This document shows, piece after piece, positions 1 through 11,900 of a DNA stretch of 64,000 nt. Each line of letters begins with the position of its first letter. Position 1 is the first letter of the stretch. The notes beneath the pieces were generated by a model. The model saw nothing but the letters and a program-made list of their open reading frames with translations. It was not told the DNA's origin and made no database searches. Position numbers and translations under genes: made by a program. The DNA comes from Mesorhabditis belari (taxonomy: Eukaryota > Nematoda > Chromadorea > Rhabditida > Rhabditidae), in assembly GCA_958450365.1 (NCBI GenBank), contig CAUEEP010000731.1, forward strand, positions 1,984,501 through 2,048,500, written 5' to 3'.

Positions 1-702
1 GGGCGACAATTTCAAAATAATCTGTCTATTTTCCCATTTTAGAGCTCATTGATTCTCGTTTTTTTAAAAAGCACCCATTTTAAATGAACTATCGTAATCG
101 TAACTAATCGATCATCTAATTTTCATTCGATCAGCTTAATTTTTATCATTGACTGAGCATTGTGATTGCGATCAAATTCGACGAAAATTGAGCTGATCAA
201 ATGAAAAATCGCCGCCAGATTACGGGAGTTTTCACTGAAATTAGGTGACTTTTCAGAAAAGGAAAAGCTTTTTGAGCCTTTACATACAATAATCAAAAGA
301 TTTAAGCCTAAAATCTTCACTGAATACTTTCAAAAATCTACTGAGAAATTGAAAGAGAAAATCACGATACTAGTTGAGAAACTTTAAACTTTTGAGGTCG
401 TATAGAGTTTGAAAATGTCTTTTCCTAATCATTTAAACCCTTAGATGATCTAAAATCGTTTCAATTTCGTTTTTCTCACCTTTAAATTTTTATTTTATTC
501 ATTTTTATTTACCTTTCAATCCGAATCTTTCAAAGAACTTTGAAAACAAAAACTTTTCCCCCAATAAGCTGATCGAATGAAAATTAGAGGATCGATTAGT
601 TACGATTACGATAGTTCATTTAAAATGGGTGCTTTTTAAAAAAAAGAGAATCAATGAGCTCTCAAATGGGAGAATAGACAGATTATTTCGAAATTGTCGC
701 CC
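1..702. repeat. Fold-back element with about 140-bp terminal inverted repeats
   Basis: Begins GGGCGACAATTTC and ends with the reverse complement GAAATTGTCGCCC at 702. The arms match over roughly 140 bases, including CTCATTGATTCTC and the block around AACTATCGTAATCG. There is no coding capacity. It lies in the unc-52 intron after exon 20 and reaches the window edge, so the element may begin further left. Confidence 0.75.
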
Positions 703-1660
703 TGAATAGTGGAAAGTTTTCATCGTATAAATAGCCTTAGACTAGAACACAGGAAGTCTACTGAATCTACTGAATCTAAGCAAGCAAGTCTACTTAATCA
801 ACCTCAAGGTTGGCTGAGGTTTAGACTTACAGTAGGTACCTACAATACCTGTAAAGGACCAGTGTGATACCTAAAATACCTATAAGGACCAGTGTGGTGA
901 CCAGTGACCAGTGTCACCCATTTCCTTTACCAAAAATGCAACCTACGTTTAATTTAATTGATTAAAATTAACTGTTTACAAGTAGAAATGATGGAAATGT
1001 TTGGAAAATGGAAAAAGGAGAGAAATTTTTGTAAATTCACTAACTAAAGCCCCGAAAACTATTTGAATTTGAAACTAACATTTCAAAATCCCTGCCAATA
1101 AAGCCAATTTTTCAATTCTTAGTATTTGAAAAACGATTTTTGACAAAGATTAGCTTGAAGAGTTGATTTTTTTGATTTTTGGGTGAGTCATGCTTTGGGA
1201 ATTTCTTGAGAATTGAAAAATTCTCAAGAATTTTGTTATTCTTGAGTTTTTCAACCGGACACCGGACGAGGACATGGCTGTTTTTTTTGTTTTTGACTTC
1301 ACACTTACACATTCGGCTTCCTGAAAAGAGAGAAATGAAAGAAAACGAACAAATTTGACATATATACAGAGATTTGTTAGTAATTTCGCTTATTTTTTTG
1401 TTAGTTTCAATTTTTCACAGAAAGTTTAAATCGTTTCAATTTTACTTCCAGATTTTACTTCTTTTACATCATTGAGCAACTCTTGTGGGCTATTTAATTA
1501 CAAAATTTTGAAACATGCTTTTTCTGACTGAACAAAAATGAATTTAGTTTTAAAAACTCATTTTTCACAGCTAAAAACAAACAAACCAACTATGATAGGT
1601 TATTTAGCTTAGCCTAGAATGTACTTTACAACCAATCCATTTAGTTTACAACTAATCCAG

Positions 1661-1875
1661 CTAAAACGTGCCCCCTTTCTACCGTAATCTTGTCTCTATT
1701 TTTCTGTCTATCCACTCTGTCTATGTCTATTCTCTTTTTGTCTATCCACTTTTTGTTTTCCTTCGATATTCTTTGTAAACCCTCAGAAAGTCAGAAAAAA
1801 GTGGATAGATTAAATAAAAATGGAAACAAGATCACGGTAGAAAAGGGAAAGGGAAATGTTTTAAGGAACGAGTAA
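1661..1875. repeat. Palindromic element, family A (CTACCGTAATCTTGTCTC)
   Basis: The left arm carries TACCGTAATCTTGTCTC; the right arm is near its complement, ending in a CACGGTAGAAAAGGGAAAG-like block. The same family recurs at 5094-5426, 7478-7695, 18917-19085, 34003-34252 and 43315-43492. It contains fragments that look translatable but are only palindrome. Confidence 0.7.
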
Positions 1876-1998
1876 GAGGCTGACACTCTGATCTCAATAA
1901 ACTAATCGTAAGCTGAGTATCTTGAGTTTAAGCTATAAAAGACTGAATGATAATGAAAAGGGCGTATATAGAAATTTGCCTCTCAACATTGCACTTGC

Positions 1999-2907
1999 CT
2001 TTGTGCGATAGAGTGACGAGCTCTGACATTGATTGGTGACTCCAAAGCAGAAGCACTTGATGCATCCTTGTGGGGCTTTTTCGGTCAAATGGAATGATCC
2101 AGGCTGGCATTGGTCACACGAGGGACCTTGGACGAGTGGCTGAAAGGGAAGAGGTCGCAATTCTGATAGAATAATCACAGTGAATACAGTTTCAACTACT
2201 CTTTTGTGCACTTGAGATACCGTACTCGTAGCCTGATTTGGTCACTGATTTGGTGGTCAGATCACCATTTAACAGTCATGTTTTCGGCTTAATTACCCAA
2301 CTTATTCAGACTGTTAGTGAAGCAAGGTTTTGGAACGCATAGAATTCATGGATTTTGATTTGGCTTTAGATCCAGGGTCTAAATAAACACTAAGAAAGGG
2401 AACCCAACTTTGCGAAGCTTGAAACATGATGATTTTCAACATGATGATGATTGAATGCATTCGAATATTCAGACACTCAACTAATCAGCTATATTATAGC
2501 ATTTTTATTTTAATTCTAAAGAGATATTCAGCTAGGTAATAGCCTACTAAATCCAAGAAAAATGATAGAAAACGAGAGTTCCAGATGCAATCGAAAGCTC
2601 TTCTTTTTTAGGCTCATGAGTTTCGCTTTCGCTTTCAATTCGGCAGTTAACAACCATTACAAAAAGAAACCAAACTTTGTATTTGCCAAACTTGAAACAC
2701 GATCTTTCAACTCTTTTTTGGAATACAAATTTCCGCTTTTTTGCCAAGTATCAAGTTTTAAAACGGTAACTAGATGCTTAAAATGTAATTCTATAAATTT
2801 TTGGATAATTTTTGAAGCTAATTGCTAGCTAAGTTACCTTGCACTCACACCGCTCGGCTTGTGGATACGTGGTGACAGAGCCGCGGACATCGCATTGAAT
2901 TTGAGGC
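1999..2907 (-). CDS. unc-52: unc-52 exons 19-20: first laminin-type EGF / domain III start
   Basis: Exon 2838-2907 encodes [19 protein letters not shown]. Exon 1999-2139 encodes [20 protein letters not shown] and then the cysteine cluster [17 protein letters not shown], ending SLYRTK. This is a laminin EGF module running into the laminin IV region of perlecan domain III and matches UNC-52 closely. The donor after RTK is AAAG|GCAAGT, a GC-AG intron with otherwise perfect consensus, at the place where UNC-52 continues DRLMFAG. The next exon is not visible in bases 1-1998 and probably lies beyond the left edge. Confidence 0.85.
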
Positions 2908-5900
2908 CTGAAATTTTTTTTGATTTTAGCAATAAGGGGATGATTGTTTTTGAAATTTTTGGAAATCTTAGACATTTCAGAAGTTCAGAAGTTATTATGT
3001 CAAGATAGAGGGTCAGTTTTGTTTGAAATTTGCATTTTAAAAGACGCTTTGGGGTACTGTAATCGAAAGTTTGTTAACTGAATAGGTTTTTGTTAGAAAG
3101 AACTCTTTCTTACAGTCGCCTTGGTGGCTCGGGTCTGCGGGTGGAACTGAAAATTGAGATTCGGTAAAGAAATTTGCATTATTGCGCTTACGGTGGCACG
3201 TAGGGTGGTTGGGTGGCTGGCGGGCTGAAGATTCAAATTTTATGGGATTTAGGAGTTAATGTTTAATTCAAAATTGTTATTGGACTGTGTTCGGCACTCT
3301 TTTTGAAACATGCAATTTGATGAAATTGCTCTTGTCCTTTGGGCCCTCTCAACTCCCATAAACATCCCTTTTCTGGCGCACTCAATTCTTTCATTTCCAC
3401 CCTTTGGCACCAAATCGTTGCTTTGAGAAGAAAATGGCAGAGGTGAGTACGCCAGAAGGGCGAGGCTTACGAGATTTGAAGGTACAAAGTACGCCAAAAC
3501 TTTCAATTTGCTTTTGAAGCAGAAAATTGCAATTTTGGGTTTATTTTGCGCTAGATTAAAACTCCATTCCAAGCCAGGAGGCGCTCAAGTTGAAACTTAG
3601 CATTTAAATTGAAACTTTATCAGTTTAACATTAGTTTTTATCAATCAGCAAATCAAGATTTAGCCTAGGAAGGTATGGTGAACTAATTTCTCTTCCAGTG
3701 CTTCGATCTGTTCAATCTTGAAACACACGAAAATTGGCTTAAGCGGTTTTTTGTGCAGAATTAAGTGTTTGACTAATCAAAAAAAGATTAAGAGTTAAAA
3801 ATTTTCATGCAAACTTTGTGCATTATAATTTGTTTTCAATTTTCAACTCACAGCCGCGGCAACGGTGGCAAATAGCGCGTTGTTTCAGGGCTTAAAATAA
3901 TCAAAAAAAACTTTAAGTTTCAAAGTTTTTGAATCGTTATTAAATTCGATTTCTCGAATCCTAGTTTGGCTTTAGGGTAATTTAAATTCAAAAAAGAAAT
4001 GAAAAGGATAAAAGGAAAATGAAGGAAAATGGAAAAATGGAAAAATGGAAAAATGGAAAAAAATGGTAAAAATTTCGGGCAAAACCTCCATATTCGCGGA
4101 TCCGGCTCGTAGCAGCTAAAGTAGACAAGGGCATTTAAGAAAAGAGTTATTTGATAAAATTGAAAGTTTTCGTAAGCTTTTAGGTAGAAACTTGTATCTT
4201 TAGCTACTAGAAACTCAAAATTACACAAAAAGAAACTTTTGGCCCTAGAAAAAAAAGCTAGTTTCAAGTTATAGGAACTTGTGGATTGAAATCAACTTTC
4301 TAATACAAACAGCTCAAGTCGTCGTCTCGAAAAACGTCTCAAGAGTCGTCTCGAAAAACTTTAAAAGCCAACTTTTCAAATAGATCTCTATTTTGCAGCT
4401 ATTAGATTTTAATTTGCGTTTTTCCGTAGAAAAATGGATTTTTTTCAAGCTCGATTTCAGATTTTCAAAAGATTTTCCTTAAAACCAACCGGATTCTCGG
4501 GTTCCAGCGCAGCCCGGGATAGGATTCACTAAAGGAAAAACTTAAAACATTGTTTTTGCTAAAAAAAATGAAAAAAAATTGAAGCAAATTAAAGAAAATC
4601 TCAATTTTTAGAAGTTCTTAGATATAAAAAAGGAAAAATAAAAAAAAAAACGAAAATTTTGATTTCTTACGGATGGGTTTGCTGTTGCGAATGGTGGATT
4701 TGCCGTTTTCGGTGTCTCTTTTTGAGACTGAAATGGAAGAGTTTTGGAATTTCAAATGAAATAAGAAGATATTTAAAAAGATAAAAAGATAAATGCAAAA
4801 AAAAAATGAAAAAGGGAAATGAGAAGAATTCTTCGGCAAAAAAACTTTGATACTCAAACGAGAGTCAACGATTTCAGTCAAAAATTTGTGATTTTCAAAA
4901 TGAGAGGCTTTTGTTTTTTTCGGTTAATCGCATCTCGAAGTGATTTGATTTCAATAAAGTTTAATTGATTTTAAGAAATATTCAGTACAACTATTCAGTG
5001 CTTCAGTTAGAGCTTTAGAATGAGCCTTTTTCTTGTAAACCGCTTTTTGGGCTTGCTGTTCTTGCTTTGGTCTACCGTATTCCTAAGAATTCGATGTTTC
5101 CTAAAACGTGTCCCTTTCCTCTTTCTACCGTAAACTTGTCTCTATTTTTCTCTAAAAAACTCTAAAAGAAAGTGCTTGAATCGAGTTCTCAGCAGTCAAT
5201 CGATTTCCTAAGCTGATTGTAGCAGTCAATCGATTATCCTAAGCCTTGGCTCACTTTTCCCTTTCTACCGTAATCTTTTCTCTATTTTTTCAATCTATTC
5301 ACTTTTTATATCTTTCGATATCCTTTTTCTTGTACAGAATCAGAGAAAAAGTGGATAAATTGAAAAAATAGAGACAAGATTACGGTAGAAAGGGAGAATT
5401 GAACACGGTTTACGGTTTAGGAAACGAAAAAAAATGCTTAGAAAAGTTCGAAGAAGTAAAATAAACTCAAAATACGTAAAACTAGTTGAAGTGAATTAAA
5501 AATTGAAAATTATTGCATGCATTTTCTTTTAAACTTACACTGGCGGGTAGGTTCTTTGCGTTGGGAGACTAAAATTTTTGGGAAAATAGTTAAGGGGAAA
5601 AAAACATGTTTCAAATTGGTTAAAATAAATTTCGTTTCCCCGCCCTCAGTTAACGAAGAGATATTAAATTTACAGGAAAGATTGAGTAGTTTGATAGTTC
5701 GATAGATCGATAGTTCGATAGATCGATAGATCGATAGTTCGATAGTTCGATAGTTCGATAGTTCGATAGTTCGATAGTTCGATAGATCGATAGTTCGATA
5801 GATCGATAGTTCGATAGTTTTTCAATGATGAATTTTAGAGATTGATCGATTAGCGATTATTTGGGGGATTTTCAGCACTCATTTTTGCACTTACGGCCTG

Positions 5901-8900
5901 GGTCTAGGCGTTGTGGTGACTGGTGGTCTAAAATACAAAATTTCTTCAAAAGTTTATGTTTGAAACTGTTAACGATTTAACTAGATTAGTTTTTAAAACT
6001 TTTAAAACTTTTAAAAACGTTAAACATTTGAAAGAGGGTGCTTAGTACGTTAAAAGTTAAAGTTTCAAAATGATTGAATGATTAAAAAGTCAAAAATGAC
6101 TCGGTCATCGATGAGATCGATGAAAAATCGACGAGAAATGTTAATTGTTAGATTTTGATGCTTTTGATGCAATTTTATTGTCTAGAAATTGTGCCTAAGA
6201 AGTTTAAGTCACATGTTTGTTTGTTTCAATCAAGATAAAGTTAGATTAAAAATTTCAATTGCTTTAGTTCATTTAGTTTAGTTCTAAAGCATTTAGTTCT
6301 AAAGTGTTTTTTTTCAAGTTTTAGATTACATTCAAAAGTATCCAGTAAAGCTTTTCCAGTCAATTTCTTAAAAAAAGTAATTGGTTTGTAAATTTTAATA
6401 TAATCTATATTAATATTCGTTAATTATAAGATTTTAGTGTATTTTTAAAAAAATATGAGCTTTTTGATGTTTTAGGAGTTATTTTAGTGAGGAAATCTCG
6501 GGGATTTTTGATCTCTACCTCTCCTCGAGAGTCGTGGGTAAAGTGGTTGGTCTGGTACTGAAATGAATCAAAAAAAATAAGTGACGAAGATGATGTAGCT
6601 GATGATTACTAGTTTTATTACCTAGCTGGGGGTTGCGGCGGTGGTGGATTCGGTGACGGGTAGTCGACGACGCGCACGATGCAATCCGGAGTGGCCAACA
6701 CGCGGCCTTTCACGTTGATCGCCTCACAGGTGTAGGCTCCTTGATCGAGTGGTCTGAAATTGGGTTTAATCACTGTGTAGATATGCTAAGTTGCTAGTTT
6801 GCTGAAAGATTACTCTTGTACAACACTCACTGAGCATCCTGAACAGTTAACACTCCGACGCCACCTTCCGAGGTTTGGAGACAACGCGGTGGCTCGCAGA
6901 CAGGACCCCAGTTGAGACGCCAGTTGATGTAAGGCTCGGGAACGGCGACAGCCTAGGAAAATGGATAATAAGATAGAATTTATCAAATAGATAAAACAGA
7001 ACTTCTCCTAGAACCTCGCCTGTTCTTCAACTTGTACTTTGTACTTTCAAATCTTGCAAACAAACTCTTTCTGGTGCACTCAATTCCATTTTCCCCTTTT
7101 AGCAACGATTTGGTGGAGAAATGGAAGAAATCACTGCGCCAAAAGGGGGTGTTTACAAGATTTGAGAGCTCAAAGTACTCAGTTTACCTTGCATTTCAGC
7201 TCGAAAGTCCGTCCACGTTGTACTTCTTTATGTGTTTCTGGCGGTTCGACAACTGTCGGCTGAACACATCCAACCTGAAAATGGCAGAACGATTAGATAA
7301 AGCTTTGTGCTGATAAAGAATTGTATTTTAGAATTGTATTGTGTTCCTTTTTTTTCGATGGGTGCTGTGTGAGATGAATGGAAAGCCGTCACACACTCTC
7401 TCCAAAAATTTACCCCCCGAAAAAACACCGTTTCTGAAAGATGAAAATACTGTATTGGTGTGTTCCCTTTGACGAATTCGTTTCCTAAAACGTTTCCTAA
7501 ACGTGTCCTTTCACTTTCTGCCGTAATTTTCTCTCTATTTTTCTAAGCTATTCACTTTTTGACTGATCCTTGTCATTCCATGTCATTTGTCATTGTCATT
7601 TGACAAAAATTTGGCGCATTCAATGTAAAATAACGAGTAGATTACGGTAGTTTTAATTAATGCCTTCTAAAAATGAATGCCTTTTAGGAAACGGATTGAA
7701 TAGGAGGCACACTTTAGATACGAAATCGGGTTAGTGACATGGTTTTCGAGAGAACAGATCGTCGAAGTGGTGATCGAATCGGAAGAGTCGATGCATAACT
7801 CAAAAATTGATTGGTGTTTTGCAGAAAAAAAACTGTGCTTTTCCCCCGCTAACCCACCCCATTGTCATCATAATTCATCGGGTATTTCGGGGGATAATTT
7901 CTCGGGTGTCTCGGCTTTTTGCCCATGTTGTTGTGAAGGAGGAATTTTCGGGCACACCCGACCTCATCGCTGCCATCCGAGCAATCGTTTGTGCCATCAC
8001 AGTGGAAAGACGAGGGGAACGCATTGGCGACCGTCGTGGCATTTGAACTCCGTCTTCTTGCACACATCACCAGCTGCTTGCACTCCTGGAAAGCTTTTTA
8101 TTATGAAATTTATTCTAGATGGATCTCTAGATGGATCCTTATCTCTCCAAATTTGGTTCCTTATCTCTCTAAATTTGGTTCCCTAGATCGATAGGTTACA
8201 GATCGATAGGTTACCGATCGATAGGTGACAGATCGATAGGTTATAGATCGATAGGCTACAGATCGATAGGCTACAGATCGATAGGCTACAGATCGATAGG
8301 TTACAGATCGATAGGTTACAGATCGATAGGTTACAATAAACTCTATTGTTGGCGAAAAAAAGTTGAACACAATAGAGCTTAAATCTATTTCCTTTCATCG
8401 AATTTCATTTTACAATTTTCAAAAAATTCCAATAATTCTTCAAAATTCCCTCAAAAAAAAAAATTTCCCTATTTTCTTTGCGATTTTCACTTTTTATTTG
8501 CGAAATCAAACGATCCATCAATTTCTATCAAATCTTCTCATCTAATCACTCATGCATGAGGGAGAAAAACGGCATAAATTTCCCCAATTCCCAATTCCAA
8601 ATTCCAAATTCACAATTTGAAAAATCAAAAATCTTGATTGGGTGGGAAAAATTTTTGTGAAAAAAAAAACGGCTAAAAGACTTATTTTCTAAATGAAAAA
8701 ACTATGAAATGATCAATTTTAAATTCATTTTAAATCTTAGTATCAAAATTAGTTCTTTCAAACTCGATTTTTAATAGCGCTAATTGCATTTCTTCAAAAG
8801 TTAATCGAGAAGAATTGATCTAGATTTGAAACATCAACTTTTTCACTTCATGTACTTTTATCCTCAAATCTCGTGAACATTCTCATCGGGCGCACTAGTT

Positions 8901-11900
8901 TCTTCCATTTCCACATCGAATCATTGCTGTGCGGGGGAAATGGAAGAATTAAGTGCTCCAGAAAGAGGTGTTTACAAGATTTGCGAGCACAAAGTGCAAA
9001 AAGTTTTCATTTTTTAGAAAATTTCTTTTCTCAAACTGTCTCAGTGCTTCGACGTTCTTAGATTGAAATTTGATTGAATAAAGAATTCAAATGAAATGAA
9101 TTCAAATCACCGACCACAGCTCAACTCGTCGGATCCATCTCCACAATCGTCATCCCCGTCGCAGAGCCACATCTTCTGCACGCAGCGCTGGTTGTTGCAC
9201 CTGGAAATCGTGATCAAAATGAACTTTCACTTCTTTTTTTTTGATTCCTTTCAACTTGAAACTTGTTCTTTTAAGAAAAATTTATTTTCGAGTCGAAAAG
9301 ATTTGAATTTGAATTTATCATACCGTATTTCTTCGAATAGAAGACATAGAAGAATAGAAGAAAGGTAACGAGTATTATCGCGTACTCCTGCGTAGCAGCT
9401 CTTTTTAGCATTTCTTTTCTGCATAAAACCTTTCAATCAAGTGCTATAGAGCTAGGAAATGGCTCAAAAATCTGTTAGCTCATGTGGTATTTTTGAGTCA
9501 TTTTCCAGCCCTATAGCACTTCGTTGAAAGCTTTTATGCAGAAAAGAAACTTTAAAAAGGGCTGCTACGCAGGAGTACGCGATGATACTCTTTACCCGGT
9601 CTTCTATTCGAAGAAATACGGTAGATTTTACTCTAATGTTTAGGTGACTTTACAAATTAGAGGAGAGCTTTTGAATGGTTTGCAAAAATGAAGTTTCAAT
9701 TTGAAACGAAATAAAATAGAGAACTAATTGTTTAGTAAATGTTTAATAAATGTTTAATAAATAAAGAAATTTTTCAGTCAATTTTAGACAGACTTAACGC
9801 ACAAAAGGAGCTTTTCAACGGTTTGCGAAAACAAAGTTTCAATTTGAACTGAAACAAAACGGAGAATGAATAGTTAGTGAGAAAAAACTAAAACAATAAG
9901 GACAAAATCCTATACGATTTCTAGAAGTATTATTCTAGAAGTATAACTAGAAGTATTCTAGAAGTATTCTAGAAGTATAACTAGTAGTATTCTAGAAGTA
10001 TTCTAGAAGTATAACTAGAAGTATTCTAGAAGTATAACTAGAAGTATTCTAGAAGTATTCTAGAAGTATAACTAGTAGTATTCTAGAAGTATTCTAGAAG
10101 TATAACTAGAAGTATTCTAGAAGTATAACTAGAAGTATTCTAGAAGTATTCTAGAAGTATAACTAGAAGTATTCTAGAAGTATTCTAGAAGTATAACTAG
10201 TAGTATTCTAGAAGTATTCTAGAAGTATAACTAGAAGTATTCTAGAAGTATAACTAGAGTATTCTAGAAGACTGAAGAACAGAAGTATTCCAGAAGAACT
10301 AGTACAGAAGACAGATAACTAGAGTATTCTAGAAGTACCAGAGGAAACTAGAGACAGAAGATAACAGTAGTATTCTAGAAGACTAGGGTATAACTAGAAG
10401 TACTGAAGTAAACTAGTAGACTAGAAGTATTCTAGGTATAACAGAAGATTCTAGAAGTAAACTAGTAGTATCTAGAAGATTCTAGAAGTATAACTAGGAT
10501 TCTAGAAGTATAACTAGGTATTCTAGAAGATTCTAGAAGTATAACTAGTAGTATTCAGAAGATCTAGAAGTATAACTAGAAGATTCTAGAAGTATAACTA
10601 AAGTATCTAGAAGTATTCTAGAAGATAACTAGAAGATTCTAGAAGTATTCTAGAAGTATAACTAGAAGTATTCTAGAAGTATAACTAGAAGTATTCTAGA
10701 AGTATTCTAGAAGTATAACTAGAAGACTAGAAGACTAGAAGTATAACTAGTAGTATTCTAGAAGTATTCTAGAGATAACTAGAAGATTCTAGAAGTAAAC
10801 AGTAGATCTAGAAGACAGAAGATAACTAGAAGTATCTAGAGACTAGAAGTATAACTAGTAGCAGAAGTATTCTAGAAGAACAGAAGACAGAGATAACTAG
10901 AAGTACAGAAGTATTCTAGAAGATAACTAGTAGCCAGAAGTACTAGAACAACAGAGACTAGAGATAACTAGAAGACTAGAGATAACTAGAAGATCAGAAG
11001 TATTCAGAAGATAACTAGTAGTATTCTAGAGTATTCTAGAAGATAACTAGAAGTATTCTAGAAGTATAACAGAAGTATTCAGAAGTATTCTAGAAGTATA
11101 ACTAGTAGTATTCTAGAAGTATTCTAGAAGTATAACTAGAAGTATTCTAGAAGTATAACTAGAAGTATTCTAGAAGTATTCTAGAAGTATAATTAGAAGT
11201 ATTCTAGAAGTATAACTAGAAGTATTCTAGAAGTATAACTAGAAGTATTCTAGAAGTATCCTAGAAGTATAACTAGTAGTATTCTAGAAGTATTCTAGAA
11301 GTATAACTAGAAGCAAAAAAATTATTCAATTCTGCAATTCGTCTCACAGAAAGATGGAAACTAGTGAAAATTCGTGAAAAATGGAAAATCAAAAATTTTT
11401 GAAAACACCTAGTGAAAATTTTTGGGTTTCAAAGTGAAGGCTTTTCAAAAGTGAAAGGCATTCTTTAATCATCTCCTCTTTTTGACTGGATAATGTGCTA
11501 AATACTTTGAAAGTTCTCTATCAAAACAGCATTTTCCCCATTGCTACCCACCGATGCTCGTTTGGCTCGCATTGTCGCATGGCTGGGCAGTTTTGTTCAT
11601 CGGATCGATCACGGCAATCCGGCTCTCCGTCGCACACGTACTCGTTCTTCACACATCTGAAAAAGAAATGTTGTGCTTGTTATAATATTAACAAATTTTG
11701 AAATTCGATATTTTTGATCCGCTTGAGTTATGCAAATTTATACTACAATCGAACTTCGATTTAACGAATCACTCGGAACCAAAAGCTTCGATATAACAAA
11801 CCGAAAAAGTGCCTCAAATTTTCTGCGTAGCTGCCCTGGACGGCCACTGATTGCATTTGGCTGGGGCAGCTACGCAGAAATGGTTACGTTTTAGAATTTC

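Noticed and set aside
1309..1320. Possible 12-base in-frame micro-exon (EAEC) of unc-52 after exon 20
   Set aside because: Splice signals are good but it matches nothing in UNC-52, and such short exons arise by chance.
7734..8186. 150-codon plus-strand open frame with many Cys/His
   Set aside because: Antisense of unc-52 exon 8; the cysteines are frame coincidences.
8161..8398. Open frames reading (YRSVT)n or (LSICN)n
   Set aside because: Produced by a 15-bp tandem repeat without stops; all frames stay open.
9929..11312. CRISPR-like array
   Set aside because: Units are contiguous with no unique spacers; it is a eukaryotic satellite in an intron.
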